Notes: generated by a model not told the origin, from the sequence alone. Shown: positions 16,701 to 25,166, numbered from the stretch's first letter. The stretch is DNA of 64,000 bases from Paludibacteraceae bacterium (GCA_017391525.1 JAFOYE010000011.1:1-64000), one strand, 5' to 3'. Translations and numbers: made by a program.

Positions 16701-17166
16701 AACGTATGTGCTTAACAATTATTTCAGTGCTAGTAACAATAGTTATCAGGAAGGACAAGTAAGTTATAAGATGGCAGAACAAAGTGAAGGAGCACATACA
16801 CTTACTTTCCGTGCGTGGGATTTGTATAATAACAGTAGTACAGCCTCTTTGACTTTCCATGTTGTTAAGGGACTAGACCCTAATATATATAGCGTAACAA
16901 CCTATCCTAATCCTGTGGCAAGTAATGGGGTTATGAATGTGGATATACAATATGATCAACCAGATGAGGTAGTTGAAACGACAGTCTATCTGTATGATAT
17001 TAGTGGAAAACTAATGCATTCACATATACAAAGAGGTGTGGCTGGAATAACATGGAATATGAGCCAAGTGGCTTCTAAACCAGGAGTATATATCTATCAA
17101 GTTAAAATAAAAACAGCAACTTCGAACTATGTGTCGAAAGCTGGTAAAATCATTGTAACAAAATAA
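13768..17166 (+). CDS. porU: Type IX secretion sortase PorU (C25 gingipain-family protease)
   Basis: 1132 aa from the ATG at 13768, which follows the FAH gene stop by 1 nt and opens a proper signal peptide (MKRKYIILLMCMIASVAMAG). An in-frame ATG at 13732 would put 12 polar residues before it. The C25 peptidase catalytic pair is visible: His651 in DYSGHGGY and Cys684 in LATCSF. The C-terminal 75 residues form a type IX sorting domain (TTYPNPVASNG, VYLYDISGKL, GVYIYQVKI). PorU removes the C-terminal signal of cargo and attaches them to A-LPS on the surface. It sits directly before porV, its partner in the attachment complex. Confidence 0.95.
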   Translation: MKRKYIILLMCMIASVAMAGIHTYTGQSVLSNGKFVKISVQETGVHSISYEMLKEWGLNPENVAVLGYGGAMLSEDFTKHHWDDLPSVAFYMHKGDDGVFSSGDYILFYAQGPVKWELNDNGEWGHIRNPYSNEGYYFVTDQVGLQKLIQTSHEQYNTTSVVDVDWYTSLNVHENERFNLIDLNRQSGGGREFYGELLNQQKRDTVISFSLNNVRTDLFARCIVDMAANSGEVTSIQVTYANKPQTLKMSAISITDYHTKATTKKISFTEKPVSDVNQTVGLQFNGANGANAYLNYVELHVPCALKMQGNELPIVNTGYLGRSQAIRYNMESANSNIQIWCVTNGVDVELMPINHNGSTITWLGSNTTAECYVAVDVNGTNWRTPKKVGDVANQNLHALENIDYVIICPEAFLEPSIRLAKKHEQIDGLTWAVVTEQQVFNEFSSGTPDASAYRWLMKMLYDKANGDLVKQPKNLLLMGSGTYDNRKLFSASGARQLLTYQAVNSTTETEAYATDDYFGFLEDNAGIYQGIFTDTRALMNIGVGRLPARTLREAEDVVEKICTYMDDRSLGKWKSQILFLADDGDHGLHVQTADGGAERLRRRNKDFIINKIYLDAHTQEVSAAGESYPLAKNQFDNLMSNGVLFMDYSGHGGYNNITNELFMKTADILKMGNINQGFWFLATCSFSHFDGGVVSAGEHAVLHPNGGAIGVLSACRTVYATQNTVFNRNLCDTLFGHSDPYTYTMTLGEATRIAKNKTGYDSNKMPYILLADPALKLNYPTDLQVKTVLETDTMHALTTQTIKGYIQTADSDTAYWFNGQMDVTIFDKMQQITTRDNDETVEDNKTKITYNDYPNTLFSGQTDIVNGKFEFTFMVPKDIRYNYGNGRIVYYAYDAETREEAIGHYEDFIIGGSSSLIQKDTIGPELTIYLNNPAFQSGDETYEFPHFYANIHDENGINTVGTGIGHDLLLVIDNDPKQTYVLNNYFSASNNSYQEGQVSYKMAEQSEGAHTLTFRAWDLYNNSSTASLTFHVVKGLDPNIYSVTTYPNPVASNGVMNVDIQYDQPDEVVETTVYLYDISGKLMHSHIQRGVAGITWNMSQVASKPGVYIYQVKIKTATSNYVSKAGKIIVTK

Positions 17167-17242
17167 GTGGCCTATGAAACAACTTTAAAATAGCATTTCA
17201 ATTTACAGTATATTAATCATTAAAAACAAAAACAATACAACA

Positions 17243-18445
17243 ATGAAAAAGATTCTTTTTTCTATTCTAACATTTTCTTTATGTGCGTTGCCAGTGTTGG
17301 CAACTAATCCAGTGATGACATCTATGCCATCATTAACTATTGCTCCAGACGGTCGCGCCGCTGGTATGGGTGATGTCGGTGTTGCAACTAGTGCAGACCT
17401 TAACTCACAACATTGGAACCCTGCTAAATATGCTTTTATGGATAGCAAGGGTGGTTTGACTGCAAACTACACTCCATGGTTGACCAAATTGGTGAGTGAT
17501 ATTGATTTGGCATATATTGCTGGTTATTACAACATGGGTGACCGTGCAGGTGCTTTGTCAGCAAGTTTTAGTTATTTCTCTATGGGTGCTGTTCAGTTGG
17601 TTGATTATTCAGGAACAGCTTTTCAGGAGGCGCACCCAAATGAGTGGGCATTGGATTTGGCATACTCTCGTAAACTACACGAGAACTTGAGTATGGCAGT
17701 TGCGATGCGTTTCTTGTATAGTGATTTGAACAATGGTGTTAATGCTTCAGTAACTACAGCAGCTCAAGAGATGCACCCAGCATGGACAATGGCAGCTGAT
17801 ATTTCTTTGTACTACAAGCAACCAATTTCAACACCAATGGGTGAGAGCTATTTTGGTTTAGGTTTCAACTTGAGCAATTTAGGTGGTAAAATGTCATACG
17901 ATGAGGGAACAACTCAAAACTTTATCCCAGCTAATATGCGTCTTGGTGTAAGTTATGAAATCCCATTTGACAACTACAACCGTTTGATGGCTACAGTAGA
18001 GTGCAACAAGATGCTTGTGCCTACATACGAATCAAAATTTGCTGAGAATAAAACAACTAACCGTATGACACAAGAGGAATTTTCATCTAAATCTTCTCCA
18101 TGGGGATGGGCATACTCTTTCTGTGATGCTCCTGGTTATACAACAGAAGATGGTAAAGTCGTATCTTCTACCATGGAGGAATTCCAAGAGGTACAATGGG
18201 GTGTAGGTCTTGAATATAGTTATAATCGTCAATTCTTCGGTCGTGTAGGTTATAGCCACGAGAACTATTGGAAAGGTAACCGTCGTTATGTGACTTTGGG
18301 TGCAGGTTTCCACTTGAGTATTTTCTCACTCGACTTTGCATATTGTATTGCTACAGCTCCATCTAACCCATTGGATCAAACTATGCGTTTTACCCTTGGT
18401 TTCGACCTCGCAGGTATCAAAGACTTGGTCAACAACCGTAAATAA
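17243..18445 (+). CDS. porV: Type IX secretion outer-membrane protein PorV (LptO)
   Basis: 400 aa. Signal peptide at 1-20 (ending PVLA). The N-terminal part has the hallmark of the PorV/PorP-like barrel family: MPSLTIAPDGRAAGMGDVGVATSAD, then HWNPAKYAFMD. The rest is a FadL-type 14-strand barrel by pattern, ending YCIATAPSN and FDLAGIKDLVNNRK. PorV shuttles cargo from the translocon to the PorU attachment complex. It lies 76 nt after porU and its stop codon shares one base with the ispF ATG, so these genes are co-transcribed. The order FAH, porU, porV, ispF is, to my knowledge, conserved in Porphyromonas. Confidence 0.95.
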   Translation: MKKILFSILTFSLCALPVLATNPVMTSMPSLTIAPDGRAAGMGDVGVATSADLNSQHWNPAKYAFMDSKGGLTANYTPWLTKLVSDIDLAYIAGYYNMGDRAGALSASFSYFSMGAVQLVDYSGTAFQEAHPNEWALDLAYSRKLHENLSMAVAMRFLYSDLNNGVNASVTTAAQEMHPAWTMAADISLYYKQPISTPMGESYFGLGFNLSNLGGKMSYDEGTTQNFIPANMRLGVSYEIPFDNYNRLMATVECNKMLVPTYESKFAENKTTNRMTQEEFSSKSSPWGWAYSFCDAPGYTTEDGKVVSSTMEEFQEVQWGVGLEYSYNRQFFGRVGYSHENYWKGNRRYVTLGAGFHLSIFSLDFAYCIATAPSNPLDQTMRFTLGFDLAGIKDLVNNRK

Positions 18446-18921
18446 TGCGTATAGGTTTTGGATATGATGTGCACGCTTTTGCCCCCAATCGCGAATTGTG
18501 GTTGGGGGGCATTCGTGTGCCATCAGAACAAGGATTATTAGGTCATTCAGATGCAGATGTGCTGATTCATGCTTTGTGTGATGCCCTTTTAGGTGCTGCG
18601 GCATTACGTGATATAGGTTTTCACTTTCCACCTGTAAAAGGAAATGAGTATGAGAATATCGACTCTAAAATTCTTTTGCGCAAGGTAATGGTGATGATTC
18701 GTGAAGCAGGATATGAATTAGGCAATTGCGACTGTACTATTTGTGCTGAGGCACCTAAATTAAATCCACATATTCCTTCCATGCAATCTTGTCTTGCAGA
18801 AGTCATGCAAGTACAAGTATCCCAGATAAGTATTAAAGCAACAACAACAGAACAACTAGGTTTTGTTGGTAGAAAAGAAGGAATTGCAGCTCAAGCTGTA
18901 GTCTTACTAACGAATAAATAA
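18445..18921 (+). CDS. ispF: 2-C-methyl-D-erythritol 2,4-cyclodiphosphate synthase
   Basis: 158 aa, standard length. Metal ligands Asp8 and His10 (GYDVHAF) and His42-type (DVLIHALCDALLGAA) are present, plus HSDADVL, DSKILL and the C-terminal TTTEQLGFVGRKEGI substrate loop. It forms MEcPP in the non-mevalonate isoprenoid pathway. The ATG overlaps the last base of the porV stop. Another gene of the same pathway, ispE, is 6 kb downstream. Confidence 0.97.
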   Translation: MRIGFGYDVHAFAPNRELWLGGIRVPSEQGLLGHSDADVLIHALCDALLGAAALRDIGFHFPPVKGNEYENIDSKILLRKVMVMIREAGYELGNCDCTICAEAPKLNPHIPSMQSCLAEVMQVQVSQISIKATTTEQLGFVGRKEGIAAQAVVLLTNK

Positions 18922-18930
18922 AAAGGACAA

Positions 18931-19275
18931 GTGAAAAGTAAGAAAGTGTATACTAAATGGTGGTTAACTACTGCTTTGGTAATGGTGGTACTCTTGTGCA
19001 TATCCTCGTTTGCAGGGGCTGAGGATACCACTGAAGTGGTTCCTTATGAGCTAAAATCGGTATCAGACACATTATATATGAATGATACCATTATTGTTGT
19101 ACACACAGTGTGTGCGCCAATTTGTTCTTCGTGCGCGCGTGTATATAATATGGAGTGGGAGTATCAAGGTGTCATAACCCCACCTATAAAGACAGCTTTC
19201 CCTGAAGCATACATAGAGGATGGAAAATTATTATGGCGAGATAATGACCCATATGACTACACACCTTGTCCATAA
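18931..19275 (+). CDS. Small exported protein of unknown function
   Basis: 114 aa, starting with GTG at 18931, nine bases after ispF. The N-terminus is a signal peptide or anchor (KKVYTKWWLTTALVMVVLLCISSFAGA, cleavage near 30). The mature part has five Cys, including the CAPICSSC cluster, so disulfides or metal binding are possible. The pattern SDTLYMNDTIIVVHTVCAPICSSCARVY resembles a class of Bacteroidetes exported proteins that I know only as uncharacterised. It lies between ispF and aroK in the porUV operon. Confidence 0.65.
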   Translation: MKSKKVYTKWWLTTALVMVVLLCISSFAGAEDTTEVVPYELKSVSDTLYMNDTIIVVHTVCAPICSSCARVYNMEWEYQGVITPPIKTAFPEAYIEDGKLLWRDNDPYDYTPCP

Positions 19276-19297
19276 TAAATAATGTTTCTTTAGAGAT

Positions 19298-19849
19298 ATG
19301 CAATTACCCATCTATTTGATAGGTTATATGGCGGCTGGTAAATCAACCGTCGGACGATTATTGGCGGAACGTCTAGGATGGCATTTTGTTGATTTGGATG
19401 AGGCATTTGCTGAAATACACGGTAAAACGCCAGCTGACTATATTCGCGCGAATGGAATAGATGATTTTCGTATCAAGGAAAAGTACGTAGTAGAGGATCT
19501 GGCTGAATTACCCATTGAAAAGGTCATTTATGCTACAGGTGGGGGATATCCATGTTGGGAAGATAACATGGAGTGCCTAGCAGAATTAGGCACTAGTATT
19601 TATATTAAGTGGGAAGCAAAGCATTTAGCTAAGCGTCTAATGTTGACTGATTTAACTCAACGACCAGTTTTGCAAGGACGAACTGAAGATGAGTTGTTGG
19701 CGTTTATTACACCACAATTACAAGCACGTGAACCGTTCTATATGAAGGCGGATTATGTGATTGAAGCACCCGTAAAAGAGATTGCCGAGGAAGACGATAA
19801 GAATATCGCCGAAATGATATACGAATTAATACAAAATTCAAAAGTATAA
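19298..19849 (+). CDS. aroK: Shikimate kinase
   Basis: 183 aa. Walker A GYMAAGKST at 9-17, shikimate-binding DLDE near 32, the conserved FR of DDFRIKEK, the GGG motif in ATGGGYPC, and RPVL in the lid region. It phosphorylates shikimate at O3 in the chorismate pathway. Its stop codon overlaps the sufE ATG by one base. Length and motifs are standard. Confidence 0.95.
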   Translation: MQLPIYLIGYMAAGKSTVGRLLAERLGWHFVDLDEAFAEIHGKTPADYIRANGIDDFRIKEKYVVEDLAELPIEKVIYATGGGYPCWEDNMECLAELGTSIYIKWEAKHLAKRLMLTDLTQRPVLQGRTEDELLAFITPQLQAREPFYMKADYVIEAPVKEIAEEDDKNIAEMIYELIQNSKV

Positions 19850-20271
19850 TGTTAATCAACGACATACAAAATGAGATTATAGAGGAGTTCACTAGTTTTG
19901 ATGACTGGATGGACCGATATAGTCTTCTTATTGATTATGGAAATGGATTAGACTCTTTTCCAGAAGAAGATAAAACTGAGCAAAACTTGATAGATGGTTG
20001 TCAATCAAAGGTTTGGTTTACTGCAAAGATCGAGGATGGTAAAGTGATATACTCAGGAGATTCTGATGCGATCTTAGTGAAGGGTATAGTTGCACTATTG
20101 ATACGTGTCTTGAGTGGACATACTCCTAAAGAAATCGTAGAGGCAGACTTGTATTTTATCGATGAGATAAATCTCCGTGAACATTTATCTCCTACTCGCA
20201 GTAATGGACTTAGCGCAATGCTCAAGCAGATGCACTTATATGCATTAACATTCCAAGCACAAGAAGGATAA
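19849..20271 (+). CDS. sufE: SufE-family sulfur acceptor
   Basis: 140 aa. The active cysteine is Cys51 in IDGCQSKVWF, the SufE hallmark; the C-terminal NLREHLSPTRSNGLSAMLKQM is equally typical. SufE takes persulfide sulfur from the SufS desulfurase for Fe-S cluster assembly. No suf operon is adjacent. It overlaps aroK by one base and is followed 6 nt later by the DUF2490 gene. Confidence 0.95.
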   Translation: MLINDIQNEIIEEFTSFDDWMDRYSLLIDYGNGLDSFPEEDKTEQNLIDGCQSKVWFTAKIEDGKVIYSGDSDAILVKGIVALLIRVLSGHTPKEIVEADLYFIDEINLREHLSPTRSNGLSAMLKQMHLYALTFQAQEG

Positions 20272-20277
20272 AAATTT

Positions 20278-21060
20278 ATGAATATAGATAAAATAAAGAT
20301 AAGGATTCTAGTATGTTTGCTATTTTTGCCATGTCTAATGTCGGCACAAACGATTGTCTCAGAGCAAACAACGCATACTCAAACTCCTGAAGCACATATA
20401 TTTGCTACATTTGTTAAATCTTTCAAACATGGTTTGTCTTTGACTCTAGAGGAGGAGATTCGTAGTGCGCCTTCCCATCGTGCACATACGACAATAGCCT
20501 TGGGATATGCTCCTGTAGAATATTTTAATATTTATGCTGGCTATACAATGAAATTATATGGTGATCAAGGTTGGACGGATCCAAATAAATATATTCGTCA
20601 TCGTGCGAATGTATTGTTTACTGGACAAGTCAAATTGGGGCAATGGAATCTATCGTTACGCGAGGGAGTCATGTTGGATGCTCGTGCAGATGAGATAGAT
20701 ACAAGGGAGAAGAATGTAGTTGATTTCACGCTACGTAGTCGTTTACAAGCGGTATATTCGATTCCAAAGACGCCACTGTCTATTGTGGGTAAATTTGAGA
20801 TACTAAATACGCTAAACGCACCTGTAGATTATATCAATACTATTACCTCATCTAATGATTATGGACAATATATCAGTGAATTTCGTCCAGAATTAGGGTT
20901 GCAATGGAAAATTGATAAGAAGAATACCTTAAGTTTAGCATATCGCTATAATTATATCTATGGACGAGATGTAAATATTTTGGATTCTGGTGACGTTGAA
21001 CTATCGCACAAATATACCGTTAAACATCTTATCCTGTTAACTTACAAACTTGGATGGTAA
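20278..21060 (+). CDS. DUF2490-family outer-membrane beta-barrel protein
   Basis: 260 aa. Signal peptide about 1-23 (ICLLFLPCLMSAQ type). The mature chain has the DUF2490 pattern: ATFVKSFKHGLSLTLEEEIR, a run of amphipathic strands, TGQVKLGQWNLSLREGVM, and a closing pair KNTLSLAYRYNYIYG and HLILLTYKLGW. The final aromatic residue fits barrel insertion. Members are common in Bacteroidetes and have no known function. It is the last gene of the porUV run, closed by a strong terminator. Confidence 0.75.
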   Translation: MNIDKIKIRILVCLLFLPCLMSAQTIVSEQTTHTQTPEAHIFATFVKSFKHGLSLTLEEEIRSAPSHRAHTTIALGYAPVEYFNIYAGYTMKLYGDQGWTDPNKYIRHRANVLFTGQVKLGQWNLSLREGVMLDARADEIDTREKNVVDFTLRSRLQAVYSIPKTPLSIVGKFEILNTLNAPVDYINTITSSNDYGQYISEFRPELGLQWKIDKKNTLSLAYRYNYIYGRDVNILDSGDVELSHKYTVKHLILLTYKLGW

Positions 21061-21061
21061 A

Positions 21062-21095
21062 ATAATAAATGGCACTCACGAGTGCCATTTATTAT
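21062..21095. terminator. Bidirectional terminator between DUF2490 gene and ftsE
   Basis: Perfect 15-bp stem (21062-21076 with 21081-21095), 4-nt loop, GGCACT core and A/T-rich base on both sides. It serves the converging genes. Confidence 0.9.
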
Positions 21096-21121
21096 GTAAA
21101 AAATAGTGTTTTCCTAAAATT

Positions 21122-21787
21122 TTATTCTTCTTTGATTTGTCCATTTTCAAAGATGAGTTTTCTTCCTGGGAATATCTCTGGCCACTGATGATTATGGGTG
21201 GACATAATAATGGTCATTCCTGCTTTGCTAATGCTATAGAGCAATTCCATAATTTCTTGTCCTGTTTCAGGGTCAAGATTTCCTGTAGGTTCATCTGCTA
21301 ATATGAGTCCTGGAGAATTGAGCAAAGCTCTTGCGATAACAATACGTTGTTGTTCTCCTCCCGATAGTTGGTGTGGTAGCTTGTAGGCTTTATTTTCCAT
21401 ACCTACTTGACGAAGTACATCATGTATATTGTTTTTAATAGCTTTTTTGTTCTTCCAACCAGTTGCTTTGAGAACAAATTTTAAGTTCTCTTCCACACTT
21501 CGATCAGTTAGCAATTGAAAATCTTGGAATACTACGCCTACTTTTCGACGTAGGTATGGTATATGTCTGCGCTTCATTTTGAGCATATTGTACCCTAAGA
21601 CATCAGCTTGTTTTCCAGCCACTTTTAACTCAGCGTATAGGGTCTTCATAAAACTACTTTTACCAGTTCCTACACGTCCAAGTAGATAGATGAACTCTCC
21701 AGTACCTACTTCTAGGTTTACGTCTTTTAGTACAATTAACTCGTCTTGGCAGATTTCAACCTCTTTGTATTGAATCAATTTGCTCAT
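21122..21787 (-). CDS. ftsE: Cell division ATP-binding protein FtsE
   Basis: 221 aa. Walker A GRVGTGKSS (37-45), Q-loop VVFQDFQLL, LSGGEQQR signature, Walker B ILADEPTGNLDP and the His switch STHNHQ. The RVGTGKS form of Walker A and the Bacteroidetes length point to FtsE. With FtsX it controls peptidoglycan hydrolases at the septum. FtsX is not adjacent; instead it follows a DUF349 gene with a 4-nt overlap (21784-21787). A LolD-like exporter ATPase is the main alternative. Confidence 0.8.
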   Translation of the reverse strand: MSKLIQYKEVEICQDELIVLKDVNLEVGTGEFIYLLGRVGTGKSSFMKTLYAELKVAGKQADVLGYNMLKMKRRHIPYLRRKVGVVFQDFQLLTDRSVEENLKFVLKATGWKNKKAIKNNIHDVLRQVGMENKAYKLPHQLSGGEQQRIVIARALLNSPGLILADEPTGNLDPETGQEIMELLYSISKAGMTIIMSTHNHQWPEIFPGRKLIFENGQIKEE

Positions 21788-23268
21788 TCTGCGTCCATTT
21801 GATTGATTTTATTTTCCAATTCTGAAAGTTGACCTTTCAGTGTATCAATCTTTTTCTGCATGTCGTCAACTAGTTTGTTCGCAGTCTTAGATTTTCCTGT
21901 AAAGAAAAGAATGTTATTTTCTGCAGTTTTGATTTCTTGCACAAGATTCTCGTACATTTTAACCAATTTTTGGCGATCATTCAACTGATCCACTTTCTTG
22001 GTCCAGCGTTCTTTCGCTTCTGCACGTTTTTGTGCAAATGCCTCACGGGCTTCTTTGGTAGCAATACGTTTTGCCTCAAAGAAAGTATCACAAGCACTGG
22101 TGAACATTTTCCATAACTCGTCAGAATATTTGCGAGCAACAGGACCAATTGCTTTCCATTGTTTTTGCAATTCAACAAGTTTGTCTGTTGTTTCTTTCCA
22201 ATCGGTACTGCTCTTAAGTGCTTCTGCTGCTTCTACTAATTGGCGTTTCTTCTTTAAATTTTCTGCGAATTCATCACGCATACCCTTGTAGTAGGATGTT
22301 TTGGATTTGAAGAATTCGTCACATAATAGTCTATACTCCTCGTATATTACTTGGTTTTGTTTCTTTGGAGCAAAACCAATCAGACGCCACTCTTGTTGGA
22401 TAGTTTGTACTTTTTCAGTAGCCTCTTCCCATTGCTTATTTCCCTTGATTTTCTCTACATTGATGTCTTTGAGTTGAGCAATGAGAGCTTGCTTTTTCTC
22501 TAAATTTTCATTCTCCTTTGCATGTAGTTCGTCAAAGTGTGCTTGATGTTTCTTGTTGATGATGCTACTAGCTTGTTTGAAGCGGTTCCATAGTTCTTCT
22601 CGTAACTCGCGCGCAACAGGACCTATTTCTGCCCATTCATCATGGAGTTGTTGCAATGCACGACTTGCTTCTACAATATTAGGATTTTCTTGAAGTTTTT
22701 CTGCTGCCTCACAAAGCAGGGTCTTCATTTCAAGATTCTTTTTGAAATCAAGATCTCGTAATTCAATATTAATTTTTACAAGATCGTAGAATTGCTCTTG
22801 ATATTGTTGGTAGGTTTTCCAAATCTCTTGAGCTTTAGTAGGATGAACTGCACCGATGGTTTTCCATTCTGCTTGCAACTCTTTCATCTTCTTAATGTTA
22901 TCCATGACATCTGCAGTTTCAGCTTCAGCCATTGATTTCATTTGTTGAAGTATGTTTTCTTTGCGCAACAAATTTTGAGCTTGCTCTTCCTCTGTCTTTT
23001 TTAGTAGTTCGGCCTTCTTTTGCTTGTATTGCATCAACAATTCACGGAACTCTTGTTCTGTTTCATCTACTTGTGGCACCCAATTTTCTAATGTCTCTCC
23101 TGCTTCGGTAGCTGCTACCTCTGCTGCTTGTTTTTGAACTTCTAAATCTTGGTGATACTGACGGTAGAATTGTGTTTTGATTTGTTCTACTTGTTCTTTG
23201 ACTTCGGCTACATCTTTTTGTAGTAGTGCCTTTAGTTCTTCCACGAACTGTTGTTTTTCATTTGCCAT
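21784..23268 (-). CDS. DUF349-repeat coiled-coil protein
   Basis: 494 aa, very rich in Lys, Glu and Gln. At least five DUF349 units can be seen, each about 70-75 residues, with the pattern W-x2-IG-x-(A/V)...W..F: AEWKTIGAVHPTKAQEIWKTY, DEWAEIGPVARELREELWNRF, QEWRLIGFAPKKQNQVIYEEY, KQWKAIGPVARKYSDELWKMF. The C-terminus is a coiled coil (about 440-490). DUF349 proteins are cytoplasmic helical repeats of unknown role. First gene of a two-gene operon with ftsE; its promoter has TATCTTTG. Confidence 0.88.
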   Translation of the reverse strand: MANEKQQFVEELKALLQKDVAEVKEQVEQIKTQFYRQYHQDLEVQKQAAEVAATEAGETLENWVPQVDETEQEFRELLMQYKQKKAELLKKTEEEQAQNLLRKENILQQMKSMAEAETADVMDNIKKMKELQAEWKTIGAVHPTKAQEIWKTYQQYQEQFYDLVKINIELRDLDFKKNLEMKTLLCEAAEKLQENPNIVEASRALQQLHDEWAEIGPVARELREELWNRFKQASSIINKKHQAHFDELHAKENENLEKKQALIAQLKDINVEKIKGNKQWEEATEKVQTIQQEWRLIGFAPKKQNQVIYEEYRLLCDEFFKSKTSYYKGMRDEFAENLKKKRQLVEAAEALKSSTDWKETTDKLVELQKQWKAIGPVARKYSDELWKMFTSACDTFFEAKRIATKEAREAFAQKRAEAKERWTKKVDQLNDRQKLVKMYENLVQEIKTAENNILFFTGKSKTANKLVDDMQKKIDTLKGQLSELENKINQMDAE

Positions 23269-23336
23269 AATACTAAAATGTTACGCTCAGAGAGCGGGGT
23301 TCATAAATATTTATCTTGTTTGGATAAATTGTGCTG

Positions 23337-23367
23337 CAAAGATACAACATTTTTTTGATATCTACAA
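23337..23367 (-). promoter_or_regulatory. Promoter of the DUF349-ftsE operon
   Basis: On minus: TTG (23365-23367), 20 nt, TATCTTTG (23337-23344). The spacer carries an A-tract. Confidence 0.72.
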
Positions 23368-23393
23368 TAGTACTTTTGATTTTATTGGTTTTA

Positions 23394-23425
23394 TTTGCAT
23401 ATCTGCAAAAAAATCATTACCTTTG
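23394..23425 (+). promoter_or_regulatory. Promoter of the ABC-2 permease-ispE operon
   Basis: TTTG at 23394-23397 in TTTGCATATCTGCAAA, then TACCTTTG at 23418-23425, 20 nt apart. Confidence 0.82.
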
Positions 23426-23444
23426 CAGCCAAATTTGATGAACA

Positions 23445-24308
23445 ATGACTAATACAGAGCAAAATATTCCTTGGACCACCGAGATTAAGCCAAAGGATAA
23501 GTTATTATCAGTAGATTTCAAAGAAATCTGGAGATATAGAGATTTAATGATGCTTTTCGTTAAGCGAAACATCATTACGCAATACAAACAAACAGTTTTA
23601 GGTCCTTTGTGGTTTATCATTCAGCCACTTATGACTACGGTTATGTATATGGTTGTTTTTGGTGGTATTGCAAAAATTTCTACAGATGGTTTACCACAAC
23701 CTCTGTTCTATTTGGCTGGTATCAGTTTCTGGCAATATTTTGCGGATTGCCTTAATAAAACATCCAATACGTTTGTGAGCAATGCTGGTATCTTTGGTAA
23801 AGTATACTTCCCCCGCTTGGTGACCCCTCTAAGTGATGTGATAAGCAATCTAGTACGTTTTGGTATTCAGTTTGGTTTATTCTTGCTTGTCTATGCATAT
23901 TATGCCATATTTACAGGTGTAGAAATCCAAACCAATTGGTATGCTTTGTTAATTCCACTACTAGTTTTAATGCTCGCAGGATTAGCTTTAGGATTTGGTA
24001 TCTTATTCTCTAGTATGACAACCAAATATAGGGATTTGCAATTACTTTTGGGTTTCTTTGTTAGTCTATGGATGTATGCAACTCCTGTGATTTATCCATT
24101 ATCCACCATTACCAATGATACATTGCGTTTAGTAATGCAATTAAATCCTTTGACAGGTATTGTTGAGTTTTTCAAGTATGGTATGTTAGGTGTGGGATGC
24201 CACGAATGGTGGATGCTTGCATATAGTTTTGGATTTATGGTTGTTCTTCTAGCCATAGGTATTGTGGTGTTCAATAAAGTTCAAAAATCCTTTATGGATA
24301 CCGTCTAG
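23445..24308 (+). CDS. ABC-2 type permease of polysaccharide export (Wzm-like)
   Basis: 287 aa with six hydrophobic segments. The opening (LLSVDFKEIWRYRDLMMLFVKRNIITQYKQTVLGPLWFIIQPL) is the conserved cytoplasmic gate helix of O-antigen/teichoic-acid export permeases, and GFFVSLWMYATPVIYP is the matching C-terminal signature. Such a protein exports a lipid-linked glycan together with an ATPase (Wzt). No ATPase is next to it here, so the partner is elsewhere. It abuts ispE exactly (stop at 24306-24308, ATG at 24309). Confidence 0.88.
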   Translation: MTNTEQNIPWTTEIKPKDKLLSVDFKEIWRYRDLMMLFVKRNIITQYKQTVLGPLWFIIQPLMTTVMYMVVFGGIAKISTDGLPQPLFYLAGISFWQYFADCLNKTSNTFVSNAGIFGKVYFPRLVTPLSDVISNLVRFGIQFGLFLLVYAYYAIFTGVEIQTNWYALLIPLLVLMLAGLALGFGILFSSMTTKYRDLQLLLGFFVSLWMYATPVIYPLSTITNDTLRLVMQLNPLTGIVEFFKYGMLGVGCHEWWMLAYSFGFMVVLLAIGIVVFNKVQKSFMDTV

Positions 24309-25166
24309 ATGGGTAAAGTGCTTTTACATCCTAATTGCAAAATTAATATAGGTTTACGTATTGTTCGTAAACGCGAAGATGGTTATCATGATTTAGAAAC
24401 TATCTTCTATCCTGTGTATGGATTATACGACGACTTGGTGGTAGAAAAAGCAGAGGCATTTAGTTTTATACAAGATGGATTGGTATTAGATTGTTTGCCA
24501 ACTGACAATCTCATATATAAACTTTATCGGAGAATGTGTGAACGTTATCCGCAAATAGGAAATGTTAAAATATCTTTTAAGAAAAACATTCCTTTTGGAG
24601 CAGGATTAGGAGGTGGAAGTAGTGATGCTGCACATATGGCCATTGCTCTTAATCAAATATTTGAATTAGGTCTAACTCGAGAGCAACTTGCAGAAGAAGT
24701 ACGTCCATTAGGAGCTGATTGTCCTTTCTTTATCTATAACACTCCTTGTTACGCAGAAGGCATAGGTGATCAACTGACTCCCATTAATCTTGATTTAACA
24801 GGTCTAAGATTGGTGATGATAAAACCTAGTTGTAGTGTCTCAACAAAGGATGCTTATGCAGGAATAGTTCCCAAAGGACCTTCAGAATTATTTAGCGTGC
24901 TTCACAATCGTTCAGAGTTGTTAGGTCTAGCTACTAATGATTTTGAAGATACTGTTTTTGTTGTACACCCAGAGTTGGCAGCCATAAAAAAGCGCCTACA
25001 AGATGCAGGCGCTATCTATGCAGCTATGTCAGGGTCTGGATCAACAATCTTTGCTTTGTTCCAATGTGATACGAAAAGTAGTACCGATGCCAATTTGAGA
25101 TTGCTTAACGAAGAGTTTGCCTCTATGATAATTTTCGATGATACGCTTGGCCAAACTCAATCCTAA
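24309..25166 (+). CDS. ispE: 4-diphosphocytidyl-2-C-methyl-D-erythritol kinase
   Basis: 285 aa. GHMP-kinase motifs: CKINIGLRI near 10-18, the ATP loop PFGAGLGGGSSDAA near 96-109 and C-terminal AMSGSGSTIFALF near 237-249. It phosphorylates CDP-ME in the non-mevalonate isoprenoid pathway. The last 42 codons overlap the 3' end of the opposite-strand histidine kinase gene by 126 nt. After FALF the tail (from QCDTKSSTDANL) looks unconserved, as expected if it is the antisense of the kinase ATP-binding region. Confidence 0.95.
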   Translation: MGKVLLHPNCKINIGLRIVRKREDGYHDLETIFYPVYGLYDDLVVEKAEAFSFIQDGLVLDCLPTDNLIYKLYRRMCERYPQIGNVKISFKKNIPFGAGLGGGSSDAAHMAIALNQIFELGLTREQLAEEVRPLGADCPFFIYNTPCYAEGIGDQLTPINLDLTGLRLVMIKPSCSVSTKDAYAGIVPKGPSELFSVLHNRSELLGLATNDFEDTVFVVHPELAAIKKRLQDAGAIYAAMSGSGSTIFALFQCDTKSSTDANLRLLNEEFASMIIFDDTLGQTQS

